Part shown: in pieces, positions 1 to 12,236 of the stretch
How positions within the stretch are numbered: the stretch's first letter is position 1
How the letters are laid out: each line of letters starts with the position of its first letter
NCBI RefSeq assembly: GCF_900496995.4
Contig: NC_044024.1
Span: forward strand, 1,116,001-1,180,000
DNA from: Aquila chrysaetos chrysaetos
Taxonomy: Eukaryota; Chordata; Aves; Accipitriformes; Accipitridae
Length of the DNA stretch: 64,000 nucleotides
Reading direction: 5' to 3'
The notes under the pieces: generated by a model
What the model saw: only the letters and a program-made list of their open reading frames with translations
Databases searched by the model: none
What the model was told of the DNA's origin: nothing
Translations under genes and position numbers: made by a program

Positions 1-2030
1 AAAAAAAAAAAAAAGCCAAAGACAGTTTTGTTTTTATCAACACTATCTTTTTTTTTTTTTAACTAAAATAACATACAGAAAATTAATTTTAAAAATTTCT
101 TTCTCTTTGCAATGCAACTTATGAAACAGAAAACCAACTCCATCCCTAACACACTAACAGGTTTGGGGTTTTTTTTCAGTCTACTCTGTTTTTCCAGACC
201 AAGGGTGCAGGAGGCACGAGTAGAGGAGCTGAAGAAATGGCAAGAAAAGTGCAGAGGAGGGACCTGACTGTCAGAAAAGTGGAGTCGACACAGCTCAGCC
301 TTGAAGGACCTTAAAATTTCAGGCAAGCAGGTTGCTGTTACACAGGAAAAATATTAAAAGGCAAGACGGGTTTGAATAGCTGATACTTCTTAGCCAATTA
401 CTATTAAACTGCGTGTTGGCACCAGTGATGGGTGAGCTGATGGAAACACGCTGGTCTGGTCGGTACCTCCTGGCTGCACCGAGTAACCGGAGCCCTGTCG
501 CTCTTTCCGCGGCAAACCTCCTCAGCAAGCTCCAGTGAAAAGAACCGATTATTTTCCTCCCTAAATTCTTGCGACTGTAATTTTCTTTGCCTCCTGTCCA
601 AAGCGGTTCCCGTGCAGCGTTAACGTGACGGATGGCAGCTGTATTTCACCCAGCGTGCCTTGTTTGCGAGGGCCCAGGGTTTGTCAGGTCTGTCGCACGC
701 TTTGAAATACAATCCTCGGGAACCAAACTAGGAAAGCTTACGGTTGTTTCCCATTCCTTTTCTCACCCAAATATGTACAATCTCATCAACATTACGCTGC
801 AGCTGGTTGAGAAATTTCCAAGAGCGCCTTGTTTTGTTTTGGTTTTTGTCAGAAAATGTTGAGCTGTCAAAACCAAGGATTTGTGTCGAAATGTAATCGT
901 TTTGACGAAACTGTCATCGGGGGAAGTCTCTCAGCTCTGGGACGGAAAGCCTGATCAAAACCAGACAGATTGAGGGAGACAACTCGACCCTGAGACAGCT
1001 CGCAGCGCAGCATGGAGATGCAGGCACGGGGCAAGCGGCGATGCTGCAGCCCGGGGACATCCTCCCCTCCTGCCTCTCCACTTCCCCTTTGCATAAATAC
1101 TGTGGGGAATAGCCTAAAACTGGAGTGCAGGGCAAAGCTGAGCCCCCCAGGGTGTCACAGCAGACACGCTGAGAGCAGCTGACGATTTCTCTTGCTCTCC
1201 TGTTTCCAGGCAGTCTGGGCTGTCTCCAGCTAGAAAGACCTAAAATGTTACTCGAGAAGGAAAACCGCCCTCCCCTCCAGCAGGTTTTTTAAGGCAGGGC
1301 CCGGGCGAGTCTTGCTCATCTCCTTCTGCAGCTGGGTCCATCCACAGCCCTTTGGGGACAGCAGGGCTTGCAGGGGTGACGTGCTGAGGACGGGGCAGCA
1401 GGCGCTTCGCTGAGCGTCAGCGCCGGGACAGCTTTGCCACGTTGCACTGGTCTGCTGCTCTTTCAGGAAATGAATCGCAAAGTATTTTATAAACAATAAC
1501 ATTTGCTCTTCAAACTAGCACCTGCGTAAACAGAAATGAAGTGAGTCCATCCTCTGTTATCCATTGGCAAGGCATCCAGAGCCTGGGAAGGACGGAGGCG
1601 AGTGCCAAGCACCAGCTGCCTGTAGCCCAAGTTCCGGAGGGAAGTTAGCCGGTTGTCCCTGCTCCCTCAGTACAGGAATACCAGGGATGCTTGGGGGGAT
1701 GCTGCACAGGTTTGAGTTTCAGGATCACTCTGCTCCAGTCCTGGGAACCTCCCACCTCTGGAGGCTTCCTGGAGCAAACTGGACTGACAACATCTCTGTC
1801 CCTCCACCGCTCCTCTCCCTCTGGGAAAGGAAAGGAAAGAGGCCCATTAAGCTGCTCTATAATTTGGGAGGTGGGGCAGAAAAGGAGCAAAGAGAATAAC
1901 CTGTTTGTCCTTCCAGATCCCTGGTTTCCTTGTGCCAGACCCAGACTCACCTGCAGCCCATGTCAGCTGCTCAGTCCCAGGAAGCTGAGAGGACGCACGG
2001 AGCGAGGAACGCGTTTTGTCTAATACTCAG
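1..2030. other. Noncoding stretch, nothing recognised
   Basis: The window opens in an A-run (1-14) and has a T-run at about 51-60. Short open frames here overlap on both strands and their translations look random. I see no repeat family, tRNA or other RNA gene. A segment at about 1300-1500 is moderately GC-rich without dense CpG. The last 20 bases form a plausible pyrimidine-leaning splice acceptor for the candidate exon that follows. Confidence 0.6.
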
Positions 2031-2150
2031 GAACAGCCAGTGCCTAATGGCTTTGCTCTCACAAACAGTCCCAAAAGAAATGTAAATGGAAGTAAATTCC
2101 AATCCAAACCAAAATATTTTAATCTCGCCTCTGAAATTCCTGCTGAACTG
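2031..2150 (+). other. Candidate internal coding exon, family unknown
   Basis: A 120-base segment lies between an acceptor-like sequence (T-rich, ending in CTAATACTCAG at 2030) and a donor-like GTGAGC at 2151. It is open throughout in the frame that starts at 2031, giving exactly 40 codons, so it would be a phase 0-0 exon. The peptide is mixed and unbiased: it starts EQPVPNGF, contains KFQSKPKYFN near the middle and ends EIPAEL. Neighbouring open frames are Pro/Ser/Arg-rich by contrast. I do not recognise a protein family, and the segment would have to be a linker or disordered part of a larger protein because no domain signature is visible. The open frame continues past 2150, so the donor is not forced by a stop codon. 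Splice-like sites of this quality occur by chance, so this stays a hypothesis. Confidence 0.2.
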
Positions 2151-2599
2151 GTGAGCCTGGGGGCTCCTAAGGTGCTACGCTCAGCCATCTGCGTGGATGG
2201 AGACTGCAGACCTCCAGCACTGCCCACCCCTCCGTCTGCCCAAGTCCCATCCCCGGGCACGACACTGGGACAGCAGAGCTCCATCCAGCCGCACAGGCTG
2301 TGGGCATCTCTCCGGACACAGCATCTCTGCTCTTGCCCTGCGACCTCAGTGCCAACCTTTTATCTCTCCTTCCGAAGCCTTGGTCAGGGCGAGACCAACT
2401 GTCACTCTCCCATGGTGGGGATAACTATGAGCCAGAGCGAAAGGTGAACATCCATGGAGAGGTGTCGGTTCAGCTCAGCACACGCCGGAGACCCCCCATG
2501 GCAGCAGGACCCGCCGATTGTGTATTCTGGTACATGATGCCCCGTCTGAGCGATCTGCCAGACAAGGACATTAGCAATGAAAGAGGCAATTGGCTTTAC
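2151..2599. other. Noncoding stretch, nothing recognised
   Basis: If 2031-2150 is an exon, this would be the start of its downstream intron. It is C-rich with CA/CT-rich clusters. I see no repeat or structured element. Confidence 0.5.
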
Positions 2600-2710
2600 A
2601 TTCACTCTGTCTCAGTTTCACCATCTGTAACCTGGGGTTAATGATGTCTACTTCAGGAAAGTGCTTTAAGATCTTTGGATGAAAAAATGTGTGCAAATGC
2701 AAATTATTCT
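2600..2710 (+). repeat. MIR / CORE-SINE 3-prime part
   Basis: The sequence holds the diagnostic MIR block CTCAGTTTCACCATCTGTAA, followed by a GGGGTTAATGATGTCTACTTC segment in which only a few bases differ from the MIR consensus, then AAAGTGCTTTAAGATCTTTGGATGAAAA and TGCAAATTATT. The order and spacing match the 3-prime half of MIR-type SINEs as remembered. Divergence is high, as expected for an element that stopped moving before or early in amniote evolution. It is one of the firmest repeat calls in the window and supports an amniote source. Confidence 0.8.
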
Positions 2711-2830
2711 GCTTATGACACGAGGAGGTTTATGGCCTGCACGGCTCTTAATAATGCATTAATTATGCTTACAGTATTAAAAGTGTTCTGTGATTAAGCA
2801 AATAATTACAGAAATAGATGAGTAAATGGG
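2711..2830. promoter_or_regulatory. AT-rich block with clustered TAAT/ATTA cores
   Basis: At least six homeodomain-type TAAT/ATTA cores fall within about 100 bases, including one run around 2749-2770 (AATAATGCATTAATTATGC). It directly follows the MIR tail. The motif density suggests an enhancer-like conserved element, but plain AT-rich drift would look similar; only cross-species alignment can separate the two. Confidence 0.25.
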
Positions 2831-2904
2831 GCACTGGGTGCAGTGCTGGTTACTGAGCTTATCCTGTTCCACACATGACAAGACTATGTTTTCAGTTGCT
2901 CACG

Positions 2905-2963
2905 GCTTTGCCAAACTTTAATTGTTTGAGATGAAATTTTCCATGCCGGTGTCTGCCTCAAGC
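2905..2963 (+). repeat. Unassigned dispersed repeat, copy A
   Basis: This segment aligns by eye with 40055-40113 at about 45 of 58 positions with one gap. Shared blocks include GCTTTGCCA at the start, TGAAATTT(T/C)CCATG in the middle and a final TCTGCCT. The two loci are 37 kb apart, so this is an interspersed family and not a local duplication. Similarity may extend downstream, where both copies have a CAGCCA and an A-rich patch. I cannot name the family; the decay suggests an old amniote element. Confidence 0.5.
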
Positions 2964-5900
2964 TAAATCATTCTGGGGAGCTTCAGCCAAAATGGTTAAT
3001 CTGTTCCCAAGAATGAAGCTCGTGAAAAAATATGCTGAATTCTGGCAACCGTTTCTTTACAATGCTCTTGTTCTTCATCAGGTCTCTTTACAGCAGGAGC
3101 TTCAAAAGTGGGAGGGCGTCTTTGTGCCTGGGATGTGCCCTTCATGTCCTCCTGCCTGGAAAACACCACCGAGCTTGGCCACATGCTGAGCCTCGAGCAA
3201 TGACAGCTTGCACCTCACCCATCAAAATTGGCTGTGTCTTTGTCATTAAAATGCTGTATCCTGATCAGGATGGAGGTTGTGAGGCAGGAAAAGGAAGGAC
3301 GGGCTTGGGATTCAGGCACTTGAGCACTCCTTTGGGGACCTGTCCACAGCTCAGACCACTATGCCAGCTGATCTCCCCAGCCATGATTTTCACTGGTGCA
3401 CATAGCATTGCACATGCGCCTTATTTCTTGGATATTCAAATCTGAGATCACGGGAGCTGATTTCAGAAGCGCTAAACATTCGTGGCTCCAAAGGAAGCCG
3501 TCAGGAGCTGTGCTTTGAACATAGACAGTATTATATAAAAGGCCAAGTACCATCAAAAAAATCAGCTGCCTCAAATTGGGCACTCAAAATTGCCGATTCT
3601 TTTAATCTTGTGATATCTGCGCTTCAGCTCTCGGTAAGCAAGTGGGAGCGCTGGCAGGCACTCACATCGGTTGTGGAAATAATCATGCTTCACAGAAGCG
3701 AAGGCAGTGGAAGGGCAGGAACAGGCACCAGAGGAAAGCCCAGGGAGGAGTGACTAAACACAGCTTCAGAGCAGGTTTAGGTGTTGCTGTTGCTTTACTG
3801 GAATGCAGTAAATACATCCACCCATGAGCACTGACAAGCCAAAGTGGGAAACAGCAGCTTGTCAGTGGAGCTGCGTGCGTGCCCTGCCCTGAACGAGAGA
3901 CGTTGCATAAACCCCCCCCGCGACCTGTGTGATCCTGTTATTACAGCTTAGGACTTACTGTATGCCTGCAAGGAGGGTGGGGAAGAGAGGATCTTACATA
4001 AAAGACAACTTCAGTCCGTCTTCCTAACTTTTGAGTTCTTGCCACTGTAATGATTCTCCTGCGGTGTTGCTCATGTATGAGAAGTGCTCCATAATTTACC
4101 TTGCCAAGGCATGGCATGCGTTCAGCGCTCTTCCCAGCCCACTTATCTCTGGCTCGTCCTGCTGTCGAAGGACACTTAGACGCTTGCTTTCCGTGGTATT
4201 TAATGGTCAGAAGCTCCTGTGTACGTAACAGCATTTCTCGTGCCCTGCCACTGAAAGTGTTATCAATTTCGGCAGCTCTCCATGCCAGGAAGCTGTCAGC
4301 ACGGTTGTAATCACTGTGTTCATGAAATACCCTCCGAGGCATCCGCCTACATTTTAACTCATCTTTTTTTTCAGCAGTATTTTCTGTTTGACCAGAAAGT
4401 CATGTTTTGGACAAAAATAGGGCAATTGCATTATCTGTCTCTCCTAGCAGTCTGGTTCCTCGCTCTCTCCAGGCGACTCCGTTTTCTCTGCTGTGTCACA
4501 TCAGAGTACGAACGCCCAGCTAATGTTTAATGTTTGTCACACAGGCGCTCTGGGAATTGTTTTTGACACTGTTTATGACATGACATCCTGAATGTAACAC
4601 ACATTCGTTACCTGTGCTCTCGCTGTCTTACTGGAAACAACGAACCAGAGCAGCAAACGAGGGGACATGCTCCAAGATGTCCAGCTGCGGACACGGGCAG
4701 GAGGCTCCCACCCCTCCTCTCCTCTCCTCCAGCCGGGGAAGCCATCTCCTGAGGATGCTGCGAGGGATGTCTGGTATCTTCTGCATCCCCCCAGGTCTGC
4801 TTCGCTCACACCTGGAAAAAACAGACCCAGCGCTTTGGAAACGGGTAATCGAACTCCATCAAGTAATGCCGCGCTTCCCGTTAGCTTTTCAAAGGCGGTC
4901 AGCTGTGGATTTGCAATTTCTACTGGAATAACTCCATCCCATCCCAGCAATGTTTTGCCATTTCTTTAGTATATCTTTTGTTCAAATGCTTATTTTAAAG
5001 AAACAAAATAATTACATCTCATTAAAAACAGCATAAATGTCTGCCAGCACGTGGGTTGCTGTATTTGCAAGTAGGAAAGCACAGTCTGTAGATGACTTCA
5101 TGAATATGGCCCTATACTTCACATAGGAGGCATCTACAAAAGCTCTTGGGGATTCTCAGTCATTACTTAATTTCTTGAGATTGTTCTGCTGCTTTATGTT
5201 GTTATATTACAACCAGCTTGCAAATTAGTCCCTTTAGTGATATCTGTGACTTGCCTCCCTTTGTGCTTTGGTCATCACAGTCTCATGCCATTATTTTGGC
5301 CACCAAAGGGAGTATTTTCCTACAAAGTGGGAAGTGGGAGCAATTTGGGATTAACTGACAAGTTCTGGAGAGCATTTCTGGTCAAATGTATCGCACCAGC
5401 AATCTGCAAAGTTCATCTTCCACCAAAACGTCCAGTTAACAACCCCCTCAAAGTACTCAAGGGAGAATTTGTGAAACACAAAGCAAAATAGAAGCCTCCT
5501 AAATGCTTTCAGGGGGCCTGATCCAATGCTCAAGGAAGCCATGGAGAATCTTTCTTTTGACTTTAAATGAATTTGGTCAGCTCCAGCAAGAATTTGAGAG
5601 TTTTATTCATTAAATATTTTTTTTGAAGGATTCCTCCAGCTTTAGCCATGCACAAATGGCGTCAGCATCTGCAATGATCAAGTCAGCAATTATTTTTTTT
5701 TTTAAGCATTCAGGTCAGCCATTAAAATACCAATTGAGAATATTTTTGCAAGGGTTTTATTCTCACACCAAGCTAGCAGTCAAGCTGATACTTCTCCTTT
5801 CATCTTCACCCCCCTATTACCTCAATATAATGTGTCCATCACTTTGCTTTTATTTATTTTTTCCAGGCTATTTTAGACAATCTGCTGAAGAAATCTCACT

Positions 5901-6149
5901 CAGCAACGAGTGTTGACCTTGAGCCGCTCCTTTTCTTTCTCTCTCCTTTATTTAAGAATGTGCAATGAATTAAGACATCACTTATATCCACGCTCTTTGC
6001 AGGCAACAACGGCTCTCCAATCGAGCATGAATGGCAGGTCTGCGGGCAGCGCTGTCCTGGAAATGTGATATTATGGAAACAAGAGGTGACCTGCTTACAG
6101 ACAAAACAATGTGACGGGAAGAAACCTGCCTCCAAAATGGGACATGACT
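2964..6149. other. Noncoding stretch; AT-rich blocks, no gene
   Basis: There is no recognisable exon or repeat family. A short C-run lies near 3910. Two AT-rich blocks, about 4960-5240 and 5560-5920, contain several TAAT-type cores and look less random than their surroundings, but no specific element can be named. Open frames are short and overlap on both strands. Confidence 0.5.
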
Positions 6150-6870
6150 GCCGCCTCCCCGAGGGGCCTTCTCACCAGAGGCCCTTGACAGGCGGAGAGG
6201 GAGGGCGCGGGAGCACAAGAGGTCCCAGCAGAAGCGACGGTGCAAGCGTCCTGCCCAGCCCCGCGGGGACTCGCGCCCGAGCCGGGGCTGCCCCGCATCC
6301 CGGGGCATTGCCGGGATGTGCCGAGCAGCCTCCAGGCTGCAGGGCACCGCGGCATCGTCCTGCCAGCGCTGTAGCCGCATGCGGCCCCGGCGTTTGGGGA
6401 GAGCCATCAGTGCCGGCACGGACCACGCTGCCTTTGCTCGGCCAGGCGAACTGCAGCTTGTCCCCTGCTTTTCCCCCCCAAGACCCCCGTCCTGCCTTTC
6501 CCTGCCACCCTCCCAAGGTGAGTGCCGGCAAGCCGCCGGTGGCCATAAGCTGTGGAACCTTTAATCGCCTCGAAAACCTTCTTCTCAAGTAATTGAAACC
6601 CAGGTGGAGAGGTGCAACGCCACTCACGATGCTCCATCCCAGACAGCAACCGAACCACGGCAGACGGTGCGGCGGGACAGCCGCGTGGGACCCTGCCATT
6701 GCTGGCACATCCCACGCCATTAACGGCCAGGAGTTACCAGGAACAGCTCGGGAATGAGCCCGGGATCGTGGGAAGCTGCTCAGCCGCAGCGCAGACCCGC
6801 GAGCCCGGCCGGCCACCCCGGCGCCGCGCTGCCAGCCACCGCCGCGGCACGTCGCAGCCCTGCACCGAGG
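6150..6870. promoter_or_regulatory. CpG-rich patch, possible CpG island
   Basis: CpG dinucleotides are dense at about 6190-6440 and again at 6650-6870, with a lighter gap around 6480-6600. The rest of the first 8 kb is CpG-poor, so this patch stands out. The left part holds a hairpin at 6296-6318 with arms CATCCCGG and CCGGGATG and a 7-base loop. Long open frames here (up to 214 codons on the minus strand) are Pro/Ala/Gly/Arg-rich and are best explained by GC content. An unmethylated island would imply a nearby promoter, for example of a noncoding transcript, but no TATA box, initiator or linked exon is visible. Confidence 0.4.
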
Positions 6871-8109
6871 GGAGGGGAGATTTGTGTTTAATCACATTTG
6901 GAGGGGAGAGGAAGGGAAATTCCTCAAATCTCTTGCTTTTTTCAAACCTTTCTATACCCAACTCTCAGAGGTAACAAGGAATTAGTACAAAACCATACCA
7001 AAACAATAATAACCACATTCAATGTTCTTAGAAACTCATGGGAACTTGAGAAACAAAAGGAATCCATGGTATTATGCACAGAAAGGCTCGCGCTGTCAGA
7101 GACTTGCTGCATTTCTTCTCTCTCCTTCCAGGACTCAGCATTAGGGGCTGTACAGGGCCAGGGCTATGGAGCAGCGGGGAGGGAAGAAATGTGTCCCTGG
7201 GGATCCAGCCCGCAGTTTGCCACAGCCCCGTCCCAGCCCCGGCGGAGCCCGGCAGCCCAGATGTGATCAATAAAGTGCATAGCTGCGGACCCGGCTATCG
7301 GATTGCTCGGCTTTGATTTAAGGAGTTTCCCCGCCACCAGGGACAGAACACTTGGGATGTTTGCATGGAAACAGGATCTGTGTTTAAGTCATTAGGCCAA
7401 ATTCACTGCAGGTGGAGGCAGAGGCAGCCCCACGGACAGGGCTGGGGTTGTGCCCACGCGGGTGCTGCATCTGCTCCGTGCTGTGCTCCTGCACCCCAAG
7501 GCAGAGCCTTTGGGGCTCCCTCCCTGCCTCCAGACCGGCTCTGCTCCGTCTCATTCCAGCCTTAGGAGATGGCTGTGCTTTAGGCTGTTCGGTGGAGGTG
7601 ACCGTCTGTGGTGTCCCCACACCCCTCTGTCTCAGCCACCACTTATTGCCTACACCTTCTGTACTTAATCACTCTACCCAACAACACCTAAGCAGTGTCA
7701 CTCTTTCCATCTTCCCCCCTTCCCTTTTTATATGAAAATTGCAAGAAAACCTTGGTGCAACTCAAACCAAACCGTCCTGGGAGAAGCTACGGTTGCCCAA
7801 GGCTGGAACAGGCTTAACGGCGTGCGCCCGGTGCATTTGCTGGCTGCATCAATGAGCTGATGCTCCACGTAGCATCCTGCTCCCCACGGTCAGCTGGAGG
7901 GGGTTTAGCACCTCCGATGCCACGTGTGGGGCTGGAAGCGGCGCGGGGGCCTCGGCACGTGGCTGCAGGTCCCATCGCTCCCCAAACCCTCACACCTTTT
8001 CATCTGCTTCTGTCCTCCATCAACACCATCCTGTCTTCCGAGTGGCCTTGAGCCTTCAAAGAGAGGGGGAGAACGTGGGAGAAAAATCCACAGAGATTAC
8101 TTTTAAAAA
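6871..8109. other. Noncoding stretch, nothing recognised
   Basis: Moderately GC-rich sequence with no exon, repeat family or RNA gene that I can identify. Bases near 7394-7415 begin with GGCCAAATTCACTGC, which recalls the end of an old amniote repeat, but it is too short to call. Confidence 0.5.
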
Positions 8110-8575
8110 ATTTAAACAAAAATATCTGGTCTTAGCTGATGTTAAAATCGGAGCATTTCATTAAAAGGCTGCAGGGCTTTTAAAGACAAACTATAAGCAG
8201 AGCTATGAATAATGCAGTTTCCATTCAGAACATGAAGATTTTAGCGCATCCATAATACATGGGGTCAACCTGGGAAGACGCTGCTAATGCACAGAAATGC
8301 AGGAGGCAGCGGCCTCGGCTCTCCTCCGAAAGGAAAACAAACTGAGAAGTTTTAGGAGCTCTCCCACTGACTGGGCGCTCTGGGGTACGGCTAGACTCCG
8401 AGGGATTTTTAAATCCTTTTTATTGGTGTCTTTCTCAACTAAAATAAACTTGGTAATCTCATTATGAGATTGGGGGCTGATCCAAGAGCGCTGGATATGG
8501 CCCATATAACTCTGTAAATAACTGTCATTAAAGCTGGCTCTGCACACTTAAGGCTATTAGTTGTCGGGACAGAGG
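8110..8575. promoter_or_regulatory. AT-rich, regulatory-looking block with a perfect inverted repeat
   Basis: Two AT-rich sub-blocks (8110-8300 and 8440-8575) flank a more GC-balanced middle. The second contains a perfect inverted repeat at 8455-8471 with arms AATCTCAT and ATGAGATT around a single T. TAAT cores, AATAATGCA and GTAAATAA (FOX-like) are present. This composition is typical of conserved noncoding elements, but it is inferred from motifs alone. Confidence 0.3.
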
Positions 8576-9035
8576 CAGCTCTGGATGTCCTGGCATGCTG
8601 TGCAAGCTGCCGGCTTTGCTGTACGACCTGACTGCACTGCAAAGCCCTCTTTGCAGGGGAAAGCCGTGCAGGGCTCGGCTCGGGCAGCAAACACTGGCTC
8701 CATGGCACTGGCTCATCTGTGTGATGAGTTGGCAGTGCCTTTGCGGGTGCTGCGGCCGCTGGGTGGGATGCATTTCGTGGGACCGGTGAGACCCATGTGC
8801 ACGGCGTAGGATGGCAAGTTTTAAACAAGTCTGCTCCTGCTCCGAACTCGCCCTGAGCCTCTCCAGCCACTGCAGTGAGCGCTGGATGGGGCCCTGCATG
8901 AGAGTTTAATGTGTCTGTGTTGTGGGAAAGGAGCCAATGTATAAACATCACACTCAGGAAAACACAATCTCTGCAGTAAGGAAAATTGATTCTTCTAACA
9001 GTTTTATTCACATAATGTTTGGTGGCTTTACCAGA
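8576..9035. other. Noncoding stretch, nothing recognised
   Basis: GC-balanced sequence with overlapping open frames on both strands and no family resemblance. A minus-strand frame of 190 codons spans it and the block to its left; its translation is His/Ser/Ala/Pro-rich and shows no domain. Confidence 0.5.
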
Positions 9036-9260
9036 GTTCCCAAGTTATCTCCCTCCTCCGCTATTTAGCGCTGCAGAGAGTATGTTCTCCAAATATCTTA
9101 TCTCTTTAATAGCCCTTCCTTTTTAGAGTGTATATATCACTGGAATCTTCTGCGGCTTCGGTTACCTTAAACACGGGTTGCTGTTAAAAAAACGTTACCC
9201 TTTCAGAAAAAAGGCCATGTAGAAGTTACTCACGCCCATAAAATGAAACTAGAGGAAAAA
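9036..9260. promoter_or_regulatory. AT-rich, regulatory-looking block
   Basis: It contains CTTATCTCTTTAATAG (GATA-like and TAAT cores), TTTAGAGTGTATATATCACT and a CpG-containing CTGCGGCTTCGGTTACC in AT-rich surroundings. It looks non-random and is a candidate conserved noncoding element. No gene is visible. Confidence 0.22.
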
Positions 9261-12236
9261 AGGGTTTTCAGTGGCTTTTGTGGGACTAATGGGGAACAAT
9301 TCATCCTCTGGATCAGGGTTTTATAAATCTGTTTTGGCTGAAAACCTGAATTACTATTTGCATATTTTTTCCAACAAAAGAAAGGAAGAAAATTAAGTGG
9401 AAAACCCCCATGATTTTGGTTCGGTGCCTGTGCAATCTGTCAACAAGGACAAATTCCCCACACTTAATCCAATTACACAAAAATTCTCTCTGCAGAATTA
9501 TTTGGGGATGAAGCTGGCAAAAAAGTCACTGGGGACTTTTTCTCCCCTGTTTTGCATCAAACCACTAGCTACTCCTCCTGCACGGTGTCAGCTGGTGGGG
9601 ACCCTGCGGTGGCTGGAAATGCAGCCTCAGCACAGACGCACGCAGAGGGGATCCGCTCGGGAACCGCCGGAGCAGCCGTGGCACCCTCTCTGTGCGGATA
9701 GCTTGGGATGTTTTATGGACTTCCCACCCCTTTGGCAGGAAAACCCTCTCTGGGAAGCCGCGACGGGTCGGGGTGGCTGCAAGAGATCTCTGGCTTCCTG
9801 GGACTTGGGAAACATGGTGGGACCAGGTAGCTGGAGATGGCCAGAGTCCTGCTCTGGCTCCACACCATGGAAAAATGAGCTGAAACGTGTGGATCCTCCT
9901 TTACTCCACAGAGGGGAACAAAAGGATGCTCATCCCAGTCCGGCTGCTCACAGCCAGTGCGGGACCTGGTGGGCTTTGGTCTGCTCTAACCTGAATCTCC
10001 CTTTTCTCCCCCAAAGATGCGGGCATGTTCCCCGTTCCCGTGAAGGCAATCCCTCAGTCTGACACCTCGGTCTGCTCGGAAGAATTTCCTGATGCGGTGC
10101 TCATGTTTCCTCTTCCCTGTTGCCTTTCTCACACTTCACGTCTGCAGCTCTGCCTCTATCTGCTTTCCCTCCTTCCTTTCTCCCTCTCGGGCAGGTGGGG
10201 AGAACAGAAAGTGCCTGTGGACCGAGAGAAAATTTGCTATGGCAGACGTGGAGCTGATTTCATTCCTGGGGTAAACTCGGGAAAGGCTCCAGGGCTTTCC
10301 TGGGGAGGAATTTGGCCCGCAGGGAAGAGAAGGCATGGGGAATACATTAGGAGGGTCACCCCACTGGCTACAAACAGGCTTCGTATTGTTACCAAATGTT
10401 CATTAATCCAAAAATAGAATTTAAGAAATGTAGCAACTTTGCAAGAGGAATTCAGACAATCCAGGAAATCCAAAGGTAGCCCTGTGACCCTGAGAAAGTC
10501 CCAGGGTAGCCAGCGAGCCCTGAGTACGGGGGGCGTGAACCAGACTGACAGAGCAGCTTCAAGGAATGGAAACGCGGGACTGTTCATATATCACCAGCTC
10601 CGGGGAAAGCAGAGGGGCAAAAGCCAGGAATAAATATTAAGTTGCCCCGAGACCCTGACGTTTTTGGTAGGAACACAATAGTAGAGGCGGCCGCTGTTAT
10701 TAACTTCATGCTGGAGAGCTGGGGCAGGCGAGGAGGAGAGGACCGCGCTGCTTTGGGGTCTGGTGGACCCTTCTCTTGCCCCTAAGCAAGTCCCTCATCC
10801 TTTGGTGACTGCAGCAACCCCGTTCCCCTTTCTGGAGCCTCCAGGCATGGCCAGTGCCGCCTGTAATCACACCAAGATGTCACCTGAAGAGTATGCTGCA
10901 ACCCACACGCAGTCGTCGTGTGTGCTGGTACAAACTATGGCTGGCTGGGAAGCGTCTGTGATGCTAAATTACTCCAGTCAGGAACATGTTGCATTGCATG
11001 AGCTCTGTGGACTTCATTTCTTGTTGAAAATGTCTTTTTTAAACCTGCCTGTGCTTGGGCTGCTGGGGAGAGCTCTCGGCTCTGCAACCTGGCTGGCACA
11101 AGTGTCCCCGTGTCCCACTTTGGACCCCGCATGGGGTTCACCCAAGTTCACAGGCGCTGCTTGCTGCATCACCAGCATGCACGCAATAAAGCCTTAATGG
11201 GGACGAGGTATTTGTGCTCTAAAAGCAAAGATGAAAGCAGCTCTCAGCGGAGAGGAGAAACCATGCTCTCTGGGGAAAGAGAGCGCCAGGAGAGCAGCTC
11301 TGCTGGACACTGAGAAGGATCCCAGGGCAGAGGGGGAGGCCCATGGTGTGGTTTCCCACTGCCTTTGCTCAGATGTCTCCCTGCCTTATGGTTCACATCA
11401 GCAATTATTTTTTCCCCTGATGCCGCAGCTGGAACTGGACCAAGGTGGGTGGCGGGGACCCTCATGCGAGGGAGCCTCCAAAGGGCAAGAAAGGCAGAGG
11501 CATCGACAGCAGCAGCAAAAAAAAGGGTGATCTCAGGATGGAGAGCCTGCAGAAGACCCTGTCAACGTGGCTGCACCCATCTGCCATCGAGAAAACCTAC
11601 CTCCCATCGTGCAGAAGGCTGGCACTAAGCGCTGTGATATGGACCGCTGGCACTGGGGTCTGGGGGAGACTTTTGATGGTGTCTTGGGGTTACCACTGTT
11701 CAGATGACAGGGTAAGAGGACACAGTGACCCCAGCTGGATTACTTGGGCATTTCCAACCCGCCAGAAAACCAGCACCAGGCAGATGCATGAGCTGTCAGC
11801 TCGTGGCCGTAACCTCAGCCAGGAGCCGATCTAATGAGCGTGCATCCGTCTGTCCAGCCAGGAGGAGCACGGGCTCCAGGAATGGTGCTTGGACTGTCAA
11901 CCCCCGGCAAATATTTAGGCTTAAGCTAGATTTGGGATTTCATCCCTTTACTGGGATAGGGTAGCTGCAGCGAGTGTGGTTGTGGCCAGGGCTTTTGTCC
12001 TGACCTGTGGGATTTAAACCTGGGGAAGAGCTTCAAGGTGAGATGCCATGGCAGAGCTGCCTGCGGCGGAGGTCTCGGGGCGGGGGGGGGTCAGCAGCCG
12101 GTGCTGCCCATGCAGCCATGGGCTGATGGAGAGCTCCCATCGTCTGAGCCCCGGGCACCAGGGAGCTGCGTAACAGCCAGGCCCCTGAGATTATTTTCAG
12201 TGGAAAATGCCAGGCATCTAAATTTAGCACTTTATT
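9261..12236. other. Noncoding stretch, nothing firm
   Basis: This holds a 221-codon plus-strand open frame (9397-10062) whose translation is Pro/Ser/Gly/Trp-rich, without a domain, and with competing frames on the other strand; I do not call it a gene. A weak MIR-like string near 10482-10501 is too short to annotate. An A-run follows an AGCAGCAGC stretch at about 11505-11525. I see no other structure. Confidence 0.5.

Noticed and set aside
6172..6816. 214-codon minus-strand open frame in the CpG-rich patch
   Set aside because: Explained by scarcity of stop codons in GC-rich DNA; Ala/Arg/Gly/Pro-rich translation.
9397..10062. 221-codon plus-strand open frame
   Set aside because: Random-looking composition, no domain, no splice structure, competing minus-strand frame.
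10482..10501. MIR-core-like string CTGTGACCCTGAGAAAGTC
   Set aside because: Single short match without flanking MIR sequence.
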